Source: Tillus elongatus | Taxonomy: Eukaryota > Arthropoda > Insecta > Coleoptera > Cleridae | Length of the DNA: 64,000 nt | Assembly: GCA_964006375.1 (NCBI GenBank) | Contig: OZ023269.1 | Span: 60,933,968-60,997,967 of the forward strand | Reading direction: 5' to 3' | Part shown: piece after piece, positions 52,037-64,000 of the stretch | Numbering within the stretch: the stretch's first letter is position 1 | Layout of the letters: the number at the start of each line of letters is the position of its first letter | Program-made: the position numbers and the translations under genes | Notes under the pieces: model-generated | The model's database searches: none | The model's input: only the letters and a program-made list of their open reading frames with translations | What the model was told of the DNA's origin: nothing

Positions 52037-53389
52037 ATGTATAGGTACGCAGGGGTTCTTTTGCAGGAAAGGTACGACACCAGAGTTCCCATATGCTTTG
52101 TTTCTAGGATGACAAAGGCACACGAGAGAAAATACAGTGTGAGTGAAATGGAGCTAGCCTCCATAATATTTTGTATTAAAAAGTTACGTTTCTATTTACT
52201 AGGGGGCAAATTTCTTATTGAAACTGATCACTCAGCTCTCACCTCAATATTAAATAATAAATTTGCGAATCAAAGGGTACATAGATGGGCGATATTATTA
52301 CAGGAATATGATTATGAAATTAAACATATTCCAGGGAAATTAAATGTAGTAGCCGATGCACTTACTAGAGAAGAAGGCAAAGGAAAGGATACGAGGAGAA
52401 TCAAAATAGGGGTAAATGTATTGAGGGAAAGCAGTGGAGAATTTTCACGACAGGAGATCATATCAGATCAAATAAAACTAACATCCAGAGAAAAAAGAGG
52501 AACTTGGGTCGAAAATGAAATTATAATAAAGAAAATAAATGAATATGAGCTGTACTGCATAACTAATGAATTGGCAGCAAAAATTTTAGCAAATTTGCAT
52601 ATAGAACACGGGCATATAGGATCAAGGAAACTATGGTTGCTTTTCCGGGAAAATTTTATTAGCAAATCAGATACGAAAGTAGCGAAAAAAATAACCAGGG
52701 AATGTTATGAGTGTCAGCTATCGAAAAACAAAAATATAGTTAATAAAAATACCGTAAAAAGCATCGTGGCCAACGAGACCTTGGAAATAATAGCCATAGA
52801 TTTTTTGAGCAATTTACTAAAGGGAAAACACGGGTATAAACATATATTAGTAGTAGTAGATGTGTTCTCTAAGTTTGTAAAATTATACCCATGCAAGAAA
52901 ACTAATGCCAAAGAAACAATGAAATCATTAGATAAATATGTAGAAGAAGTAGGGAAATTTAAAGAATGCATATTGGACAATGCGACTTACTTCCGGAGCG
53001 AGAATTTTATAAAGTACGCCAGACAAAAGCATATAAAATTGAATTTTACCAGCATCCGACATCCAGCAGCAAATCCATCGGAAAGATACATTGCCGAAGT
53101 CATTAAGTTTCTAAGACTATTATGTAAAGATGATCACCGAAATTGGGTAGATCAATTAACAAAAATAGAGGATTACCTAAACAATAATCCCTATACGAAT
53201 ACCGAGCAATGCCCAATATTCATCCTGAAAGGAACTAGACCACCTCGAAAATGGATAACTGAAGAAAAACATGCATTTGATCAAATTCAAGAAGATCTGA
53301 GAAGAAAAATCCGAAGAAAAGCAGAAAAATATAAAAGAAGAGAACAGAAAATAAAACAAGTAGGTATTCTAATAACCCAAAGAATATAA
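52037..53389 (+). pseudogene. pol: RNase H and integrase of element 2, C-terminus deleted
   Basis: 450 open codons hold RNase H (TDHSALTSIL) and integrase HHCC and DDE motifs (IAIDFL, ILDNATYF, SERYIAEVIKF). After KRREQ the sequence jumps into the 3' repeat array, removing about 230 bp that encode the GPY/F-like tail in element 1. The join is at ACAGAAAATA-like homology. The upstream frame is broken, so this segment has no start of its own. Confidence 0.85.
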
Positions 53390-54651
53390 CCCTGAGTACA
53401 GAAAATAAAACAAGTAGGCATTCTAATAACCCAAAGGATAATTACCCTGAGTATAGAAAATAAAACAAGTAGGCATTTAAATAATGACCCAAAGAAATAC
53501 GAATCAGAAAAGCGAAATTTCATAAGAAAATTTAAGTGATAATAAATAAGAAGCAATGCTCGAATTAAATGCAGTTATTGGGTAAGTCAATTAATATAAT
53601 CATAATTCGAAGGTAGAAAGGGGGAAATAAGTTAAAATAAAATATAAAATTATTATTATTATTATTGAGTAATAGGAAACATGGAATCAGTAGACGAGAA
53701 AAATATGTAAAAGGTCTAAAAGACAGAAACCGGTTAAGTACCGAGAAATAATTATAATTAGCAAAAAGATAGAATATATAAGGGTCGGATTGATAGGAAA
53801 GAATTTGTATAGATGGTATAGCGATAAGATTGAAATATGAAAAATGTGAAGTAAAATAATTAACGATACAAAGATATCGGTCATTTAAAATGAAGTATAG
53901 TATATGGGCGATCCCAAGGAGGTCGGTCCCGAATTATTGAAGTATATATGTGAATGGAATATTGAAAAGAATATTGAAAGTATATAGAATAAATAATGAA
54001 AATATAATATGATGCAAGTAATAATGAAATATGTATAGGGGGTATGTGAAAAGTCAGAAGTAGGGAGACCGTATATGTTATGTAGAAAAGATAAATTATT
54101 AGAAGTTGATAAATAAGAGAAGTATTACATAGTCCTATTCCATGGTAGTATAAAGATATGATAATTTAGCATGATGAAATAAGATTGAAAGGAAAGATAC
54201 CCCATAAAAATATGACAAATAAAAATACCAATAACTGTCATTTATTGAAATAAATTCTGAAGGAAGTTTGAATAAGTCGAAATAACCAGGGAATGGCATA
54301 AATTTAGATCATATAGAACAATCAATTGATTTGCCAAAAGAAAGAAATATATAAAAACAATTGGTGTGCCATAAAAGGCGGTGTTGAATAAAATAAAATG
54401 TTTTAATTATTGAAGTGTCATACAAGTCGATTATGAATTAAATTTAAGAGTTTTAATATTGGAATGACATGAAAGGCGATTTTAAATAAAATAAAGTGTT
54501 GTAATGATTGAAATGTCATAAAAGTCGATTTAGAATAAAATAAAATTTTGGAATGTCAAAAAAGGCGATTTTGAACAAAATATTTTAGTCAATAAATAAA
54601 GATGGTCTAACTAGCAAACAGTATCCAGACTCACTTTTAGAAAGGGGGAAT
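53390..54651 (+). other. Non-coding 3' region of element 2
   Basis: Collinear with 37740-39091 of element 1 but with one copy rather than two of the 107-bp GGGCGATCCC unit. It ends in the polypurine tract AAAGGGGGAA (54641-54650). Confidence 0.8.
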
Positions 54652-55868
54652 TGCTATAGGTAGCAAATAATAGGAAAGATTACGAAATTTTAATGGGAAA
54701 ACGGGAAATTTATACATCCTAGTACATATAAAGTAAACGTATACATCCTAAGGTAGCAACGAAAGAGTTTAGCATGAGATGTCAACGCCCGACATGAATG
54801 TCAGTGACCCATGTAGCAACCCTCGATGTTAAGTTTCATTCGAGTAATAAAACAAAAAATTATATTCTAGAAATATCCGTAAAGAAACCAAGAACAATGC
54901 TTCAGTTTTTGTAGGGAGAATGAGATTGTAGCTAATAAATGCAGTTCTGTTGATTTTATTGTATGTAAAAATAGGTATGACCAAGCTACCTAAAAGCTCG
55001 ATGTATTAAAAGAGCAGAGGTCATTTGTAAAAACAAAACTTTATGTAGTATTAAGGTAATGTGCGCGTAAGAAAAAAACGTAAAAAGACACTAAAGGTTT
55101 GACGGAAAGCTCAAACAGGTGGTGTGATGAACAATAGCGTTTTTTCACCTGTAAGAAGTTAATAAAAGCAAGAGTCCGAGAGGGTCCGGCGTCTTTCCAT
55201 CCAGTGAATTCATCAGCATCATTTCACCAGATCATGTGATCATCGTCATAATTATGTAAATTGACATAAGAGATTCCAGAGTGCATCGAAGGGAGATTAT
55301 AAAACACCTCCAGAGTGCTACGAATATGGAAAATATCAACATGTTAATAAATTAAATCCGTTAATAATCAATAAATGGGCAGTAAAATATGGCATGGATA
55401 AATCAGAAAAATAATAATAATTAATAATGGACAGCAATAATAGAAAAACAATATATAATCCAATGGAAAATGTTTCAGTAAGTGTTTTCTTTTCCTAAAT
55501 TGATCAGTGCCGTTTGAATTTCACCATTTTAACAGCACCAATTAATTATTTTTTTATTTTGACAAAAAATTTTTCAATAAGCAAAAATTTGTTTGAAATG
55601 AACAGAAAGAGACTGTGATCTCTGTAGAATTGTCGATGTATATTGCTTATGTTGTATCAATGTTTAACCGGTAATTGTGTAATTATTTATAATGTTTTAA
55701 TAGGATTTTTCAATTTATGTTTATGTAATGAATGCTTTAAATGTTCCTGTTTGGTATTTAATGTGTGTCACCTAGCTGTAATTATAAGGAACCCAACCTG
55801 ATGATTAAGACATATGTTCTCAGCTCTAAAATAAATATTTGCAGGTATACTTAAAATAAATACCATAG

Positions 55869-55870
<2 letters not shown>
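54652..55870 (+). repeat. 3' LTR, gypsy element 2, internally deleted
   Basis: 1219 bp. It has only one of the two tandem TTTTAATAGG units and lacks a further 170 bp between GTGTGTCAC and CTAGCTGTAAT (about 55770). Confidence 0.92.

Positions 55871-55947
<77 letters not shown>
55871..55947. repeat. (TA)n, right edge of the nested cluster
   Basis: About 77 bases of TA. Confidence 0.97.
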
Positions 55948-55951
<4 letters not shown>

Positions 55952-57180
55952 CCGTCTACTCTAGCGATTTCACTCAAAAAACAAACGAGCCGTTTTTTGA
56001 TTGACTGCTGCCCATGTACAACATTTGAAATCGATAGTTCAATTCCGCAAAAAGTTATCGCGACTTAACTTTACGGTTAAGACGTTTGAATTTTTAAAAC
56101 AATCTATTATGACTTTAAACTATTAATACATAAAATAAAAGGATAATATAAATTTAATACAAAATAAGATATCAACATACATGTGATATAAACTAACTTA
56201 ACACGCGATGTCTCTAACTCGGAACAAGAATGAACGACGTTCATAACAACCTATTTATAGAAAATCCCCCAGGCGTTGGCTCTATTGTTTCCCGAGGTGA
56301 CTTTGATCTTGCTGACGTTGTTTCTCACGTGTGGTATTCCGTCGTTCTTAGCTCGCTAGCTTGCAGGCGCCTCCAGTCTTCCTGCTGACACAGCTGTCCT
56401 GCTCGTGGGAAGGTGACCTGATGGTATAAAGACCCATTGTTGTGGCTCTATTTATCTCGCAGGAACTAACAGACAGATCGACTTCTATCGCAAAAAAATT
56501 GTGCCCGACACATTTTTTTTTCTTCGCAAATCAGCTTTTTACATGTTTTGAGACTTTCTACGATTTGAGCTAAAAAAAATTATTCGATTTTCCGTTCCTC
56601 TTACCATACGTTTAAGATGATATGGAAGTTAAATACAAACACAGGCAAGGGCTAATTTTATAATACTCTTAACATATTAACCATACAGTTTAAAATATTT
56701 GTTAAATACTAATGTAACGGAAATTGTTGTAGACAATGTCTATATGGAGCAAATGCGAAAAATTATAAAAAAGAGTTACTGGTACGATATAGACACACAT
56801 TCAACCCCTCATTTAATTTCAGCATAGAATATCAGATGCTTGATGAAATTGACAGTTTTCTAATAAACAAACCCAAAATTATGTTACTCGAGTTTTAACG
56901 AAAAAATGTAAATTTTCACCAAATCACCCTTCATTCATTTTACCCAAAAACAATCCGAACCGTTTGTTTATCGGTTGCTAACTATACCAAATTTAAAGAC
57001 GATAGTTCAATTCGTTCTGAAGTTATCGTGGTTACTAAGAGACCTACAAACCGACAAACAATTTTTTTTTTGTCCTCCAATCATGTTTTCTATATGTTTT
57101 GACACTTTTTACAATGTTTAAGCGAAAGAAAAAACTAGAACGAAACCCTAGAAATGACTTTTGGAAGACCAGATAGTATT
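55948..57180. repeat. Diverged direct repeat, unassigned
   Basis: 55970-56060 and 56935-57045 share GCCGTTT.., GATAGTTCAATTC and AGTTATCG in order. 56500-56580 and 57060-57130 share ACATGTTTTGA-like text after a T run. They may be old terminal repeats or leader of the BEL element that follows, but divergence is high. Confidence 0.4.
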
Positions 57181-57249
57181 ATCTCGATGTTGATAGAAAA
57201 GTAAGAAAAACATTAGCGCCAAGGGAGGGTAAATCTGATTCACTAGTCA

Positions 57250-58700
57250 TATTTTCGAGCGCTGTTACAAGTAACAACCACGATAGAAGCACTTAATGCA
57301 AAAGGTCATATGAATAATCCACAATTATTGTTAGATGAACTTACACGTAAGTTACCATATTTTTTGAATTGGGGGCAGCATGCAATGAATAACATAGATG
57401 AGATTGGTTGTGTAAGACCGATTGCAGATTGGTTAAAAGGAAAAGCAAAAATTTCATGTTACATTGGCAACCCAGTTTGTAGAATAGAAAAAAATAAAGG
57501 CCATTCATACTACTAAAATTATAATAGGAAAGAGTATATTTACTCGATTAAGAATCATACAAGGAAATACGAAAATGCGTACTTTCTGAAGAAATCCACA
57601 ATTTAGATAATCTTAAATTCTTTAAGGATTAGTGTCAAAATGATAGATGTTGTCACAGAAAATCAACTTTGTATTTGTTGCCTTATACCAATCATTTCCA
57701 GGTAGATTGTTTTAAGAAGAACAAGTACGGTGTTGAAGGCTGTCAAAAATTTCACCCTCTTTTACATAATCCAGATGTTGCAAAGTTTTGTCCAGAAACG
57801 GAAACCCATGAAAGAAAATCTGAAACAAAACATGTGAGCGTCATGCAAAAACAAACACCAAAATTTTACTAAAAATTCTACCAATAAGTTTAAAGGCTCC
57901 AAAGGGTATTATAACAACTTATGCCTTTTACGGTGATGGATCTACAGTATCCTTGATAGTTGCAAAATTAGCAAAAAAAAAACTTGGACTTAAAGGGCAA
58001 CAGGAGTCTACTTAGGTAAACGAACAAATTGATTTACACTTTTTTAGAATGTATATGTATAACTGAACTGTTGTTGACGATGGATTTACATCAAGTATCG
58101 GCGTCCACAATGTCAACAGGAGTCTATTTGTTACCAATGGACAAATGTACTCACAAATTAAGAAGATGATTCAAGAGCAGTAAGTTTAAAAATCTCGAAA
58201 CAAAAGGATCTCAAAATTATTAAAACTTACCGAATAAGACCTATTAAAAATTTAATATTACCAAAACAACTTCGCAGCGTAAGTGAACTAAGAAAAAATA
58301 TCGAGACATAAGATGCTTTAAGAAAGTCTTATCATATTATGAAGAACAATCAACTATCTTAATTGGGCAAGACCAGAGTCATTTAATAAATTCCAGAAGA
58401 TCTATTGAGTTGGAACGCAGTGGGCCAATTTTAACAAAGACACTAATTGGATAGTTAACGTAAAGTAAATGTCAATTCACCAAATGGTGCAAACTGTATT
58501 TATCACTTGTGTAAAAAGAATATGAATATCTGAATCAACTGGTAAAGGACTCGTTTAGTACAGGTTGGTTTGGTATTAGGATTCTAGAAAAATTAGTGAA
58601 AACAAAAGAAGGTATGAGGTGTGAAAACAATGTTAGAGTCTACAAGAAAACCAGATGACGGATTCGAGACTGGATTACTTTGGAAGAAGGATAGCATCCA
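57250..58700 (+). pseudogene. BEL/Pao retrotransposon gag-pol remnant
   Basis: In order, and in several frames: the Gag segment IEALNAKGHMNNPQLLLDEL with WLKGKAKISCYIGNPV (57280-57500); a zinc-knuckle-like C..C..H..C with KFHPLLHN (57660-57770). Next is a protease-like TTYAFYGDGSTVSLI (about 57915-57960), with the expected Asp as G-D-G, then ILIGQDQSHLI (about 58355-58390). A DDGFETGLLWKKD-like segment follows near 58650. This order (capsid, knuckle, protease, then the start of RT) is that of BEL/Pao elements. Stops and frameshifts are frequent, and RT, RNase H and integrase are missing. Confidence 0.75.
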
Positions 58701-58736
58701 ATAATCTGTGTGGGGTTAGGAAGACTCCTACTTCAT

Positions 58737-58848
58737 AAAACGTATAAAATAGTTTCTTCTCGCCACATACAGATTTCTAACCCAATACATAGACATGTAT
58801 GGGGTTATAAATCTGTATAGGCCGAGAAGATGCTATTTTATACGTTTT
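58737..58848. repeat. 112-base near-perfect hairpin
   Basis: AAAACGTATAAAATAG (58737-58752) pairs with its inverse ending at 58848. Arms of about 54 bases meet at a tiny ACATAGACATGT turn, with only a few mismatches and bulges. There is no obvious target duplication. It could be a palindromic element end or a small-RNA precursor shape. Confidence 0.85.
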
Positions 58849-58859
58849 AGTCTGTTTTA

Positions 58860-61500
58860 AAATCGTCTGATATTAAAAAAATATATTAAAATAATCATTT
58901 TCTGCTTTTTAGTCTTGTGTTTCTGTCTCTCTTACACACTTAATTATTCAATCTGAAACCTGTTGCAAACTGTTAAATGACTTTAAAGTGTCAAATCTCT
59001 AGCTCATCGGGAAGCTGGTTTAAAATCGAATGCAAAATTTGTACCGAACAGACAGACAAACAAGAAAACGAGTTAATAAAAACGTGTTAATAACATACCC
59101 ATACATTCTTTGAATAATCTTTAAATGAAAGATTATGGTTATAAAAGGTAAGTCAGAGGATAACATAAACAATATGCCGTGATAAGAAACAACTGTGTTT
59201 AATTTAGAAGCCAAGGAAGATTTAATAATTTGTAACGATTGTGTGGGAAGGAGGTGGAAATAATAGCAAGTGACTTTAGCTCTGGAAAGCAATTCAAATT
59301 TTGGTTTCAAAATTATCTATTGAACATTCGCTAATAACTTTTACCATCGTGGTGCCTATACTGCATTCCTTTTATGTACGCTGAAATTAAAATATCAAGA
59401 GATGGAATATTTCCTTGAGGAGAAAGAGGTTGTTATTTAACAAAAATCTCGGTAAAAGACTGGCTGACGTCATGCTAATGCAATAGAAGACCGTTGGACC
59501 ACAAACTCGGCGTAGGTCTGCTACGAAAAAGAAATCTCGCTTGCATTCCTTGTCACACACATGGAGCTAGAAAAAGATCACGAACGACTGTTAGATAAAA
59601 CGCTCCAAAGACAGCGGAGGTTTGGGCGCGGCACGCGCTGGTATGAGTCTCTCGCGAGAGACCAGCGAAGCAACATCTCGACTAAAGTGTGGAGCTTTTT
59701 ATCGGGCAAAAAGAGCTAAAACGTTATCTTTCACAATTAATATCGCTAATATAGTGCTCTATGAGTGCTACAATTATTTTCATTTCGGTTTGAGAAAAAT
59801 CAATAACCCGTTTTGACAGGAAAACAAGTCGAGAAGTTAACCCTTTGTGTTTCAAGCAGTAGAAATTATTTAAGCTAGTTTTGGGTGAATAACTTTACTT
59901 TATAAAGGAAGCAAATTCTCAATCCCAGTTTACGAAGTAAAATCAGCTTTATTTTCCGATGTTTTCAAATATATTCATATATACCTTTGGCCACAGTAAT
60001 CACAAGTGAAGTATCTCCTATTGTTCCGTCTCCAGCTTATCAAGTTTCAGTCACAGGTTCGCTTGACCTCTCGATAGTACTTGGTACGTACAGTTTACCT
60101 GGTCATCACACACAAAAATGCCTTTCCCCACTTCCTGACTTCTGTCTTGGAAGAAATTAAGAGCCTATGGTGGGCACTAACAGCTGATGTCCACATGTAA
60201 AGCATCCGTAGACAATCAACAGCTGAATTGGGACCCTTGAAATCCCAGGTATAATCCAGCCCCGGTGAGTCATTTTGAATTTTGAGTATGTGATTTTTGA
60301 AGCTAAAACGAACATAACATTCATACGTCACCTAATTTTTCCACCAACTTGCAGTTTAATGAAATTAAATTAAAACTTTAATCAGTGAGATTGTGATTTA
60401 TAATAACTGTATTTTGTATTTTTCTCTTAATATTCTGTCATTTGAGTAAATCAGAAATATTAGTGTGTAAATTAAAATTAATCAATATTTTCTTTATGAA
60501 GCTTCCTAACCTTCAAATGATTTAAATTTTCGTTTATAATTAGTAAACAGTAATTTCACTTTGTATTGCCTGAGCTTCTCTCACAATTTTTCTTTAAAGA
60601 CTAAAATATCACCTGGCCAGGAAAGCATCTAGCAATTTTACGTAACCTGTCAAAATTGGAGAGCATTAGTAGATCTGATAGAAAACTGATTACTTTAACA
60701 TTTGATGTTTAGTATTTTTGCTTTTTACCTTCTTTCTTGTAACATTATCCATTTTCGTTCTTGTTATGTGCAATGTTTATTTAATTTACTAGAAGTATTA
60801 ACTTAAATACTTCCCACTATTACTTATGTCAATAAATTTGAGTCCTTACATTTTTTAACACCTGTTTGATTGAACAACAATTCCTCATTAAACCTTTTAA
60901 TCACTGGTAGCCGTGCAGCTGGAAGTTCTTTATATCTATTATCTAGATACCTCCAAATTAACAAAGTAATGTAGTAACAGCGTTCTGACTTGAAGGTCTC
61001 ATAAATCTAGGACTTTGGGCAGAACAAGACTAAAGCCGAGTAAGTATTTGATTACCTTTCATCTTCAAACCATACAGTGTTCTTTATCTTGTAAATAATA
61101 AATCTGAGATATAAGTACATTTAGGTTAGGATTTAGTAGTTGATGGTGACCTCACGATCGTCCAGATTTGAATCCACTTGAGCTCAACACGAGATATCAC
61201 TCGCGAATAACAACCACATAAATACTCTCGGTTTTTTATCGGTCTTTTACCATTTACCATTTACCTTTTAGTTCAATACCTCATAAATACCTTATAATAA
61301 TAAATTTTTCGGACCGCTACACTGCCATCATGCTGGCTGGGGAGGTTTTTGACTAATGATCATTAACGATTAACGAAACAACGGCATCATACTCAGGGAC
61401 AAAAATATTTTTCCAACTTATGCTGCTACCAGATTGAGAAATAGAGGTTGTGTAAAATTTTGTATGTATTTTTCTCTTACAGCTTGTGTATGTGATTTGT
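58860..61500. other. No recognised gene
   Basis: Mixed-composition sequence. A GTCTCTCGCGAGAGAC palindrome is at about 59648-59663. No coding family is recognised. Confidence 0.5.
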
Positions 61501-61779
61501 GCTAGAAATTAAGATTGTTCCTATTTGTTGAATCACTGTTCTATTATCTTATATGTACCGTGTAACACTGTAAAGCAACTCACTGATTTTTTAGGTAACA
61601 AACACCCCTTTTTGCCCGACAGACTCTCCCGGAAGATATTGTCCACACATTTTGACGGCGGAATACCTTGTGACCTTACCTTACTTATTGTATATAAAAA
61701 TATCTCAGGTACCTGGTATTTTCTGGACATAAATTCCTGGACAAGTTCTTCTGACCCGCTTCTGACTACCTCTGACTCC

Positions 61780-61985
61780 CGATTTTGTCGACAACACTAC
61801 CTAATATTCTGTAGTAAAAATATCTCTCAGTTTTTGTTTACCTTTTTGCTGAACAACAATGACGACTCTTCAGATTTCGTCAACAACACTACCTAATATT
61901 TTTGTAATAAAAATATCTCCCACTTTTTGTTTACCTTTTTGCTAAACAACAATGACGGTTCTCTTCAGATTTCTCGATAATACTG
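61780..61985. repeat. Tandem repeat, about 102-bp unit, 2 copies
   Basis: TCAACAACACTACCTAATAT, AAAATATCTC and TTTTTGTTTACCTTTTTGCT recur about 102 bases apart (from about 61788 and 61880), with a partial third copy. Confidence 0.8.
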
Positions 61986-62254
61986 CCGTATGTTTTGAGC
62001 AAAACATCTCTCATATGCTACTAACGAAACTTGTCGCTGAAGATATTAATCCTGATGTATCTAACTTTTTGAGTGCACAAGTTTAGCTTTTTGGACCCAA
62101 TGATTTTGAAAATCCCTGTACTAACAAAACCCTGTCAAATGATTAACGAATTTTGTGCTAGCACAAAGGAAACTTTTTTCGCTCATGTGGTGCCTATGTT
62201 GAGCACTGTGCCTGGTGGCAGCCGACTTTATATCGACATGGGCATTGTGAACAT

Positions 62255-62395
62255 TATCTCATTTAAGCTTTATTTGATACAGGGGCAGATACTTATCTAG
62301 TTGGTGTTCGAAGAATTAATATCTTGAAATCTCTTAATGTTTCGACAACCATTCCGACATGTTCAGCAACCATAAACATTGCTGTGGTTCTTTTA
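62255..62395 (+). pseudogene. Possible retropepsin scrap
   Basis: ALFDTGADTYLVGVRRINIL (62262-62321) has the F-D-T-G-A signature of retroviral-type aspartic proteases. A stop lies just upstream and another about 35 codons downstream, and there is no flanking retroelement motif. It may be a remnant of an LTR element, or chance. Confidence 0.35.
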
Positions 62396-62648
62396 AAGCT
62401 GCTTTAGGTCATGCAGGCGTTACGGTAACACTAAACAACGTTACCAAGGTTGTGAATTTTGAAACTTGTGTGGAGACTACCTTAATTTTTGCTTTTGGAT
62501 TAAATTTATGTGAAAGTCTCTCGCTGTCTTTGGATTTTAGTGCACAATGCTACGACATTGATGCAATTATGCTTTCGCTACATGCCGTTGACACTGTTTT
62601 GGACGTGACTTTCACATAGATTTTTTACTTCAACTTTCTTTTTACTTC

Positions 62649-62654
<6 letters not shown>

Positions 62655-62717
<63 letters not shown>
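62655..62717. repeat. (CT)n microsatellite
   Basis: About 63 bases of CT. Confidence 0.95.
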
Positions 62718-62720
<3 letters not shown>

Positions 62721-64000
62721 GCTCATTGGTGTTCCTTGAGATTTCTTTCCTTTTTCGTTGTTTAGGGCGAAACGTCGGTGCGTACTACCTTTATAAATTT
62801 GTCGTACCGATAGTGACCCTGGGCAGTGTCTTGTTGAAAATTTCCGGGAACATTCAGCTAGCCCTCTCTCTACTTTCTTTTACTTTTCTCTCGTTTTCTG
62901 TTAGTCTTCCTCGTTTGCGGGATTGACTCGACCAAAGAACACAGGCTGTTTAGTTGTGGGCGGATGTGGGGCCCAACATTTGTTTGCAACGATAGCTGTT
63001 TCTGTCGGTCGGGAAGAAAACGTGAACTATGGCATTCTCGCAGAAAACATTTCTTTGTCCTTTCACCTATTCCCTTTTCTATTCTGTTTATTCCTCTAGA
63101 AACTTTAATTTGACAAACCCTAACTTGACAACCACGGACTTGACACTAGTTGACTTTGCTTGTATTCCTCCTTAGGTACGCCTGCGTAAAATAAATTTGA
63201 GATGTATCTTATGGTATGAATCTGCGCTCTGGTCATGAATAGTGGCAAAACCTCTGATTTGATATCGACCCTATGTTCCTAGTGAACATGTTTATTCGAA
63301 ATAAATCTGGGATATGTCTCTGGGAATTATAGACTTGTGCTCAAGTTATGAATTGGTTTGTATGGCGAATTTTAATAAAATTTTCGGTAGCTTCGAATTT
63401 TGACATACCCGATTTTGACACTTGATTTTTTTTGTGGCGGAACTATCGTTTTTAGAGGTAATCTGTCGGTAGTTTCAACCACCGGTGTTTTGTGATAGCT
63501 TGGCAGACGACTATTGTTATCGATTAAAATTTGTCGATGGGCGGAAACAGGCTATTCCAAACATATTTTTTTTCTTTTGTTCTGACGATCCTGGAATTGA
63601 CTATCTTACTGCCTGGCCATTTGCTTGTGTAACTACCATACTTTAAACGTTCTCACTGTTCTAAACTCTTAGGTAAGTGCTACGGAAGGCGTAGACCGTG
63701 CTGCCAGCGACGACCACATGGATTTGACTACCCAGATTGGACTCCTGATTTGACTAACCTCATGTTGACTAGCTATATTTTGACTCTTGATTTTGACTAC
63801 CCGGATTGGATATTCTTTCATGTTTTAGCTGATATATGTTAATAGAAAATAAATCTGGCACATGTCCAGCGGAACAATAAATCTGTAGCAACTTTTCATA
63901 AGTTTGTGTGCTTCTGGAATATTTTTTTAGGTGCGAAGGATTGTTACCGTGGTTAGCGTTAACAATTATCTAACCATTACCGCTGATTAAGCAGGTTATG
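62718..64000. other. No recognised gene
   Basis: Short echoes of AATAAATCTGG..ATGTC (about 63190, 63300 and 63845) and of TTTGACTACCCAGATTGGA (63724 and 63792) suggest old low-copy repeats. There is no coding signature. Confidence 0.45.

Larger units (their letters stand above)
46869..55870 (+). mobile_element. Ty3/gypsy LTR retrotransposon, element 2 (9.0 kb, deleted)
   Basis: Same family as element 1 and same TGCTATAG...CCATAGCA ends, also embedded in (TA)n. It has an intact primer site and gag, but pol has lost a protease-RT junction segment, small pieces of RT, and the integrase C-terminus. The 3' LTR lacks about 250 bp relative to the 5' LTR. It cannot move without help. Confidence 0.94.

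Noticed and set aside
59622..59816. Small gene near the GTCTCTCGCGAGAGAC palindrome
   Set aside because: 64 codons with no motif. The palindrome alone is not evidence of a gene.

Overview
This window looks like AT-rich accessory DNA from an arthropod, most likely an insect. It is built almost entirely of transposable elements, their debris and simple repeats. I found no convincing host gene. The evidence for an arthropod is the mix of families: piggyBac, Penelope-like elements (PLEs), LOA/R1-type and CR1/Jockey-type LINEs, BEL/Pao and Ty3/gypsy LTR elements, and DUF4817-type mariner relatives. There is also a perfect 30-unit (TCAGG)n tract, the telomere motif of many beetles, which makes Coleoptera an attractive but unproven guess.

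Layout. 1-4030: a Penelope-like element (PLE-A, minus strand) split by a piggyBac at a TTAA site. It is followed by a plus-strand PLE terminal block carrying a hammerhead-ribozyme-like fold, and that block is itself split by an insert bounded by (TA)n. 4258-4576: a MITE. 5500-8507: a CR1/Jockey-superfamily LINE with one long open ORF2, bounded on both sides by (TA)n. 9374-9627: a foldback element. 10270-10468: a tRNA-headed SINE with a 14-bp target duplication. 11139-13990: a second PLE-A copy (plus) with a decayed hammerhead and a second SINE inserted. 14270-14815: a DUF7869-like fragment. 14943-15124: (TAA)n. 15791-18650: a broken minus-strand copy of the 5.5-kb LINE. 20569-22130: an L1/Tx1-type LINE remnant torn by (TA)n arrays and a 148-bp inverted duplication. 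22430-24890: a mariner-like element with very long terminal inverted repeats. 26400-29440: a TATA-box-like site followed by three successive tandem-repeat regimes (about 105, 88 and 49 bp) and then (TCAGG)30.

30480-55947 can be read as one nested structure in what was probably a single (TA)n array: gypsy element 1 (30612-40618), a minus-strand PLE-B (40732-46782) and gypsy element 2 (46869-55870), separated and bounded by (TA)n. A full-length LOA-type LINE (41308-45648, 12-bp target duplications, intact 1215-codon ORF) sits inside the GIY-YIG endonuclease region of PLE-B. The first 80 bases of that LINE fold as an HDV-like self-cleaving ribozyme. The two gypsy copies are sisters. Copy 1 has near-identical LTRs and two small lesions in pol. 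Copy 2 carries several deletions. Both keep a -1 slippery heptamer at the gag stop.

57250-58700 is a degraded BEL/Pao gag-pol, followed by a 112-base near-perfect hairpin. 58860-64000 holds little that I recognise: a 100-bp tandem repeat, a (CT)n tract and a possible retropepsin scrap. The strongest biology here is RNA-level: self-cleaving ribozyme folds at the ends of three different retroelements, and (TA)n arrays acting as shared landing pads and rearrangement points.
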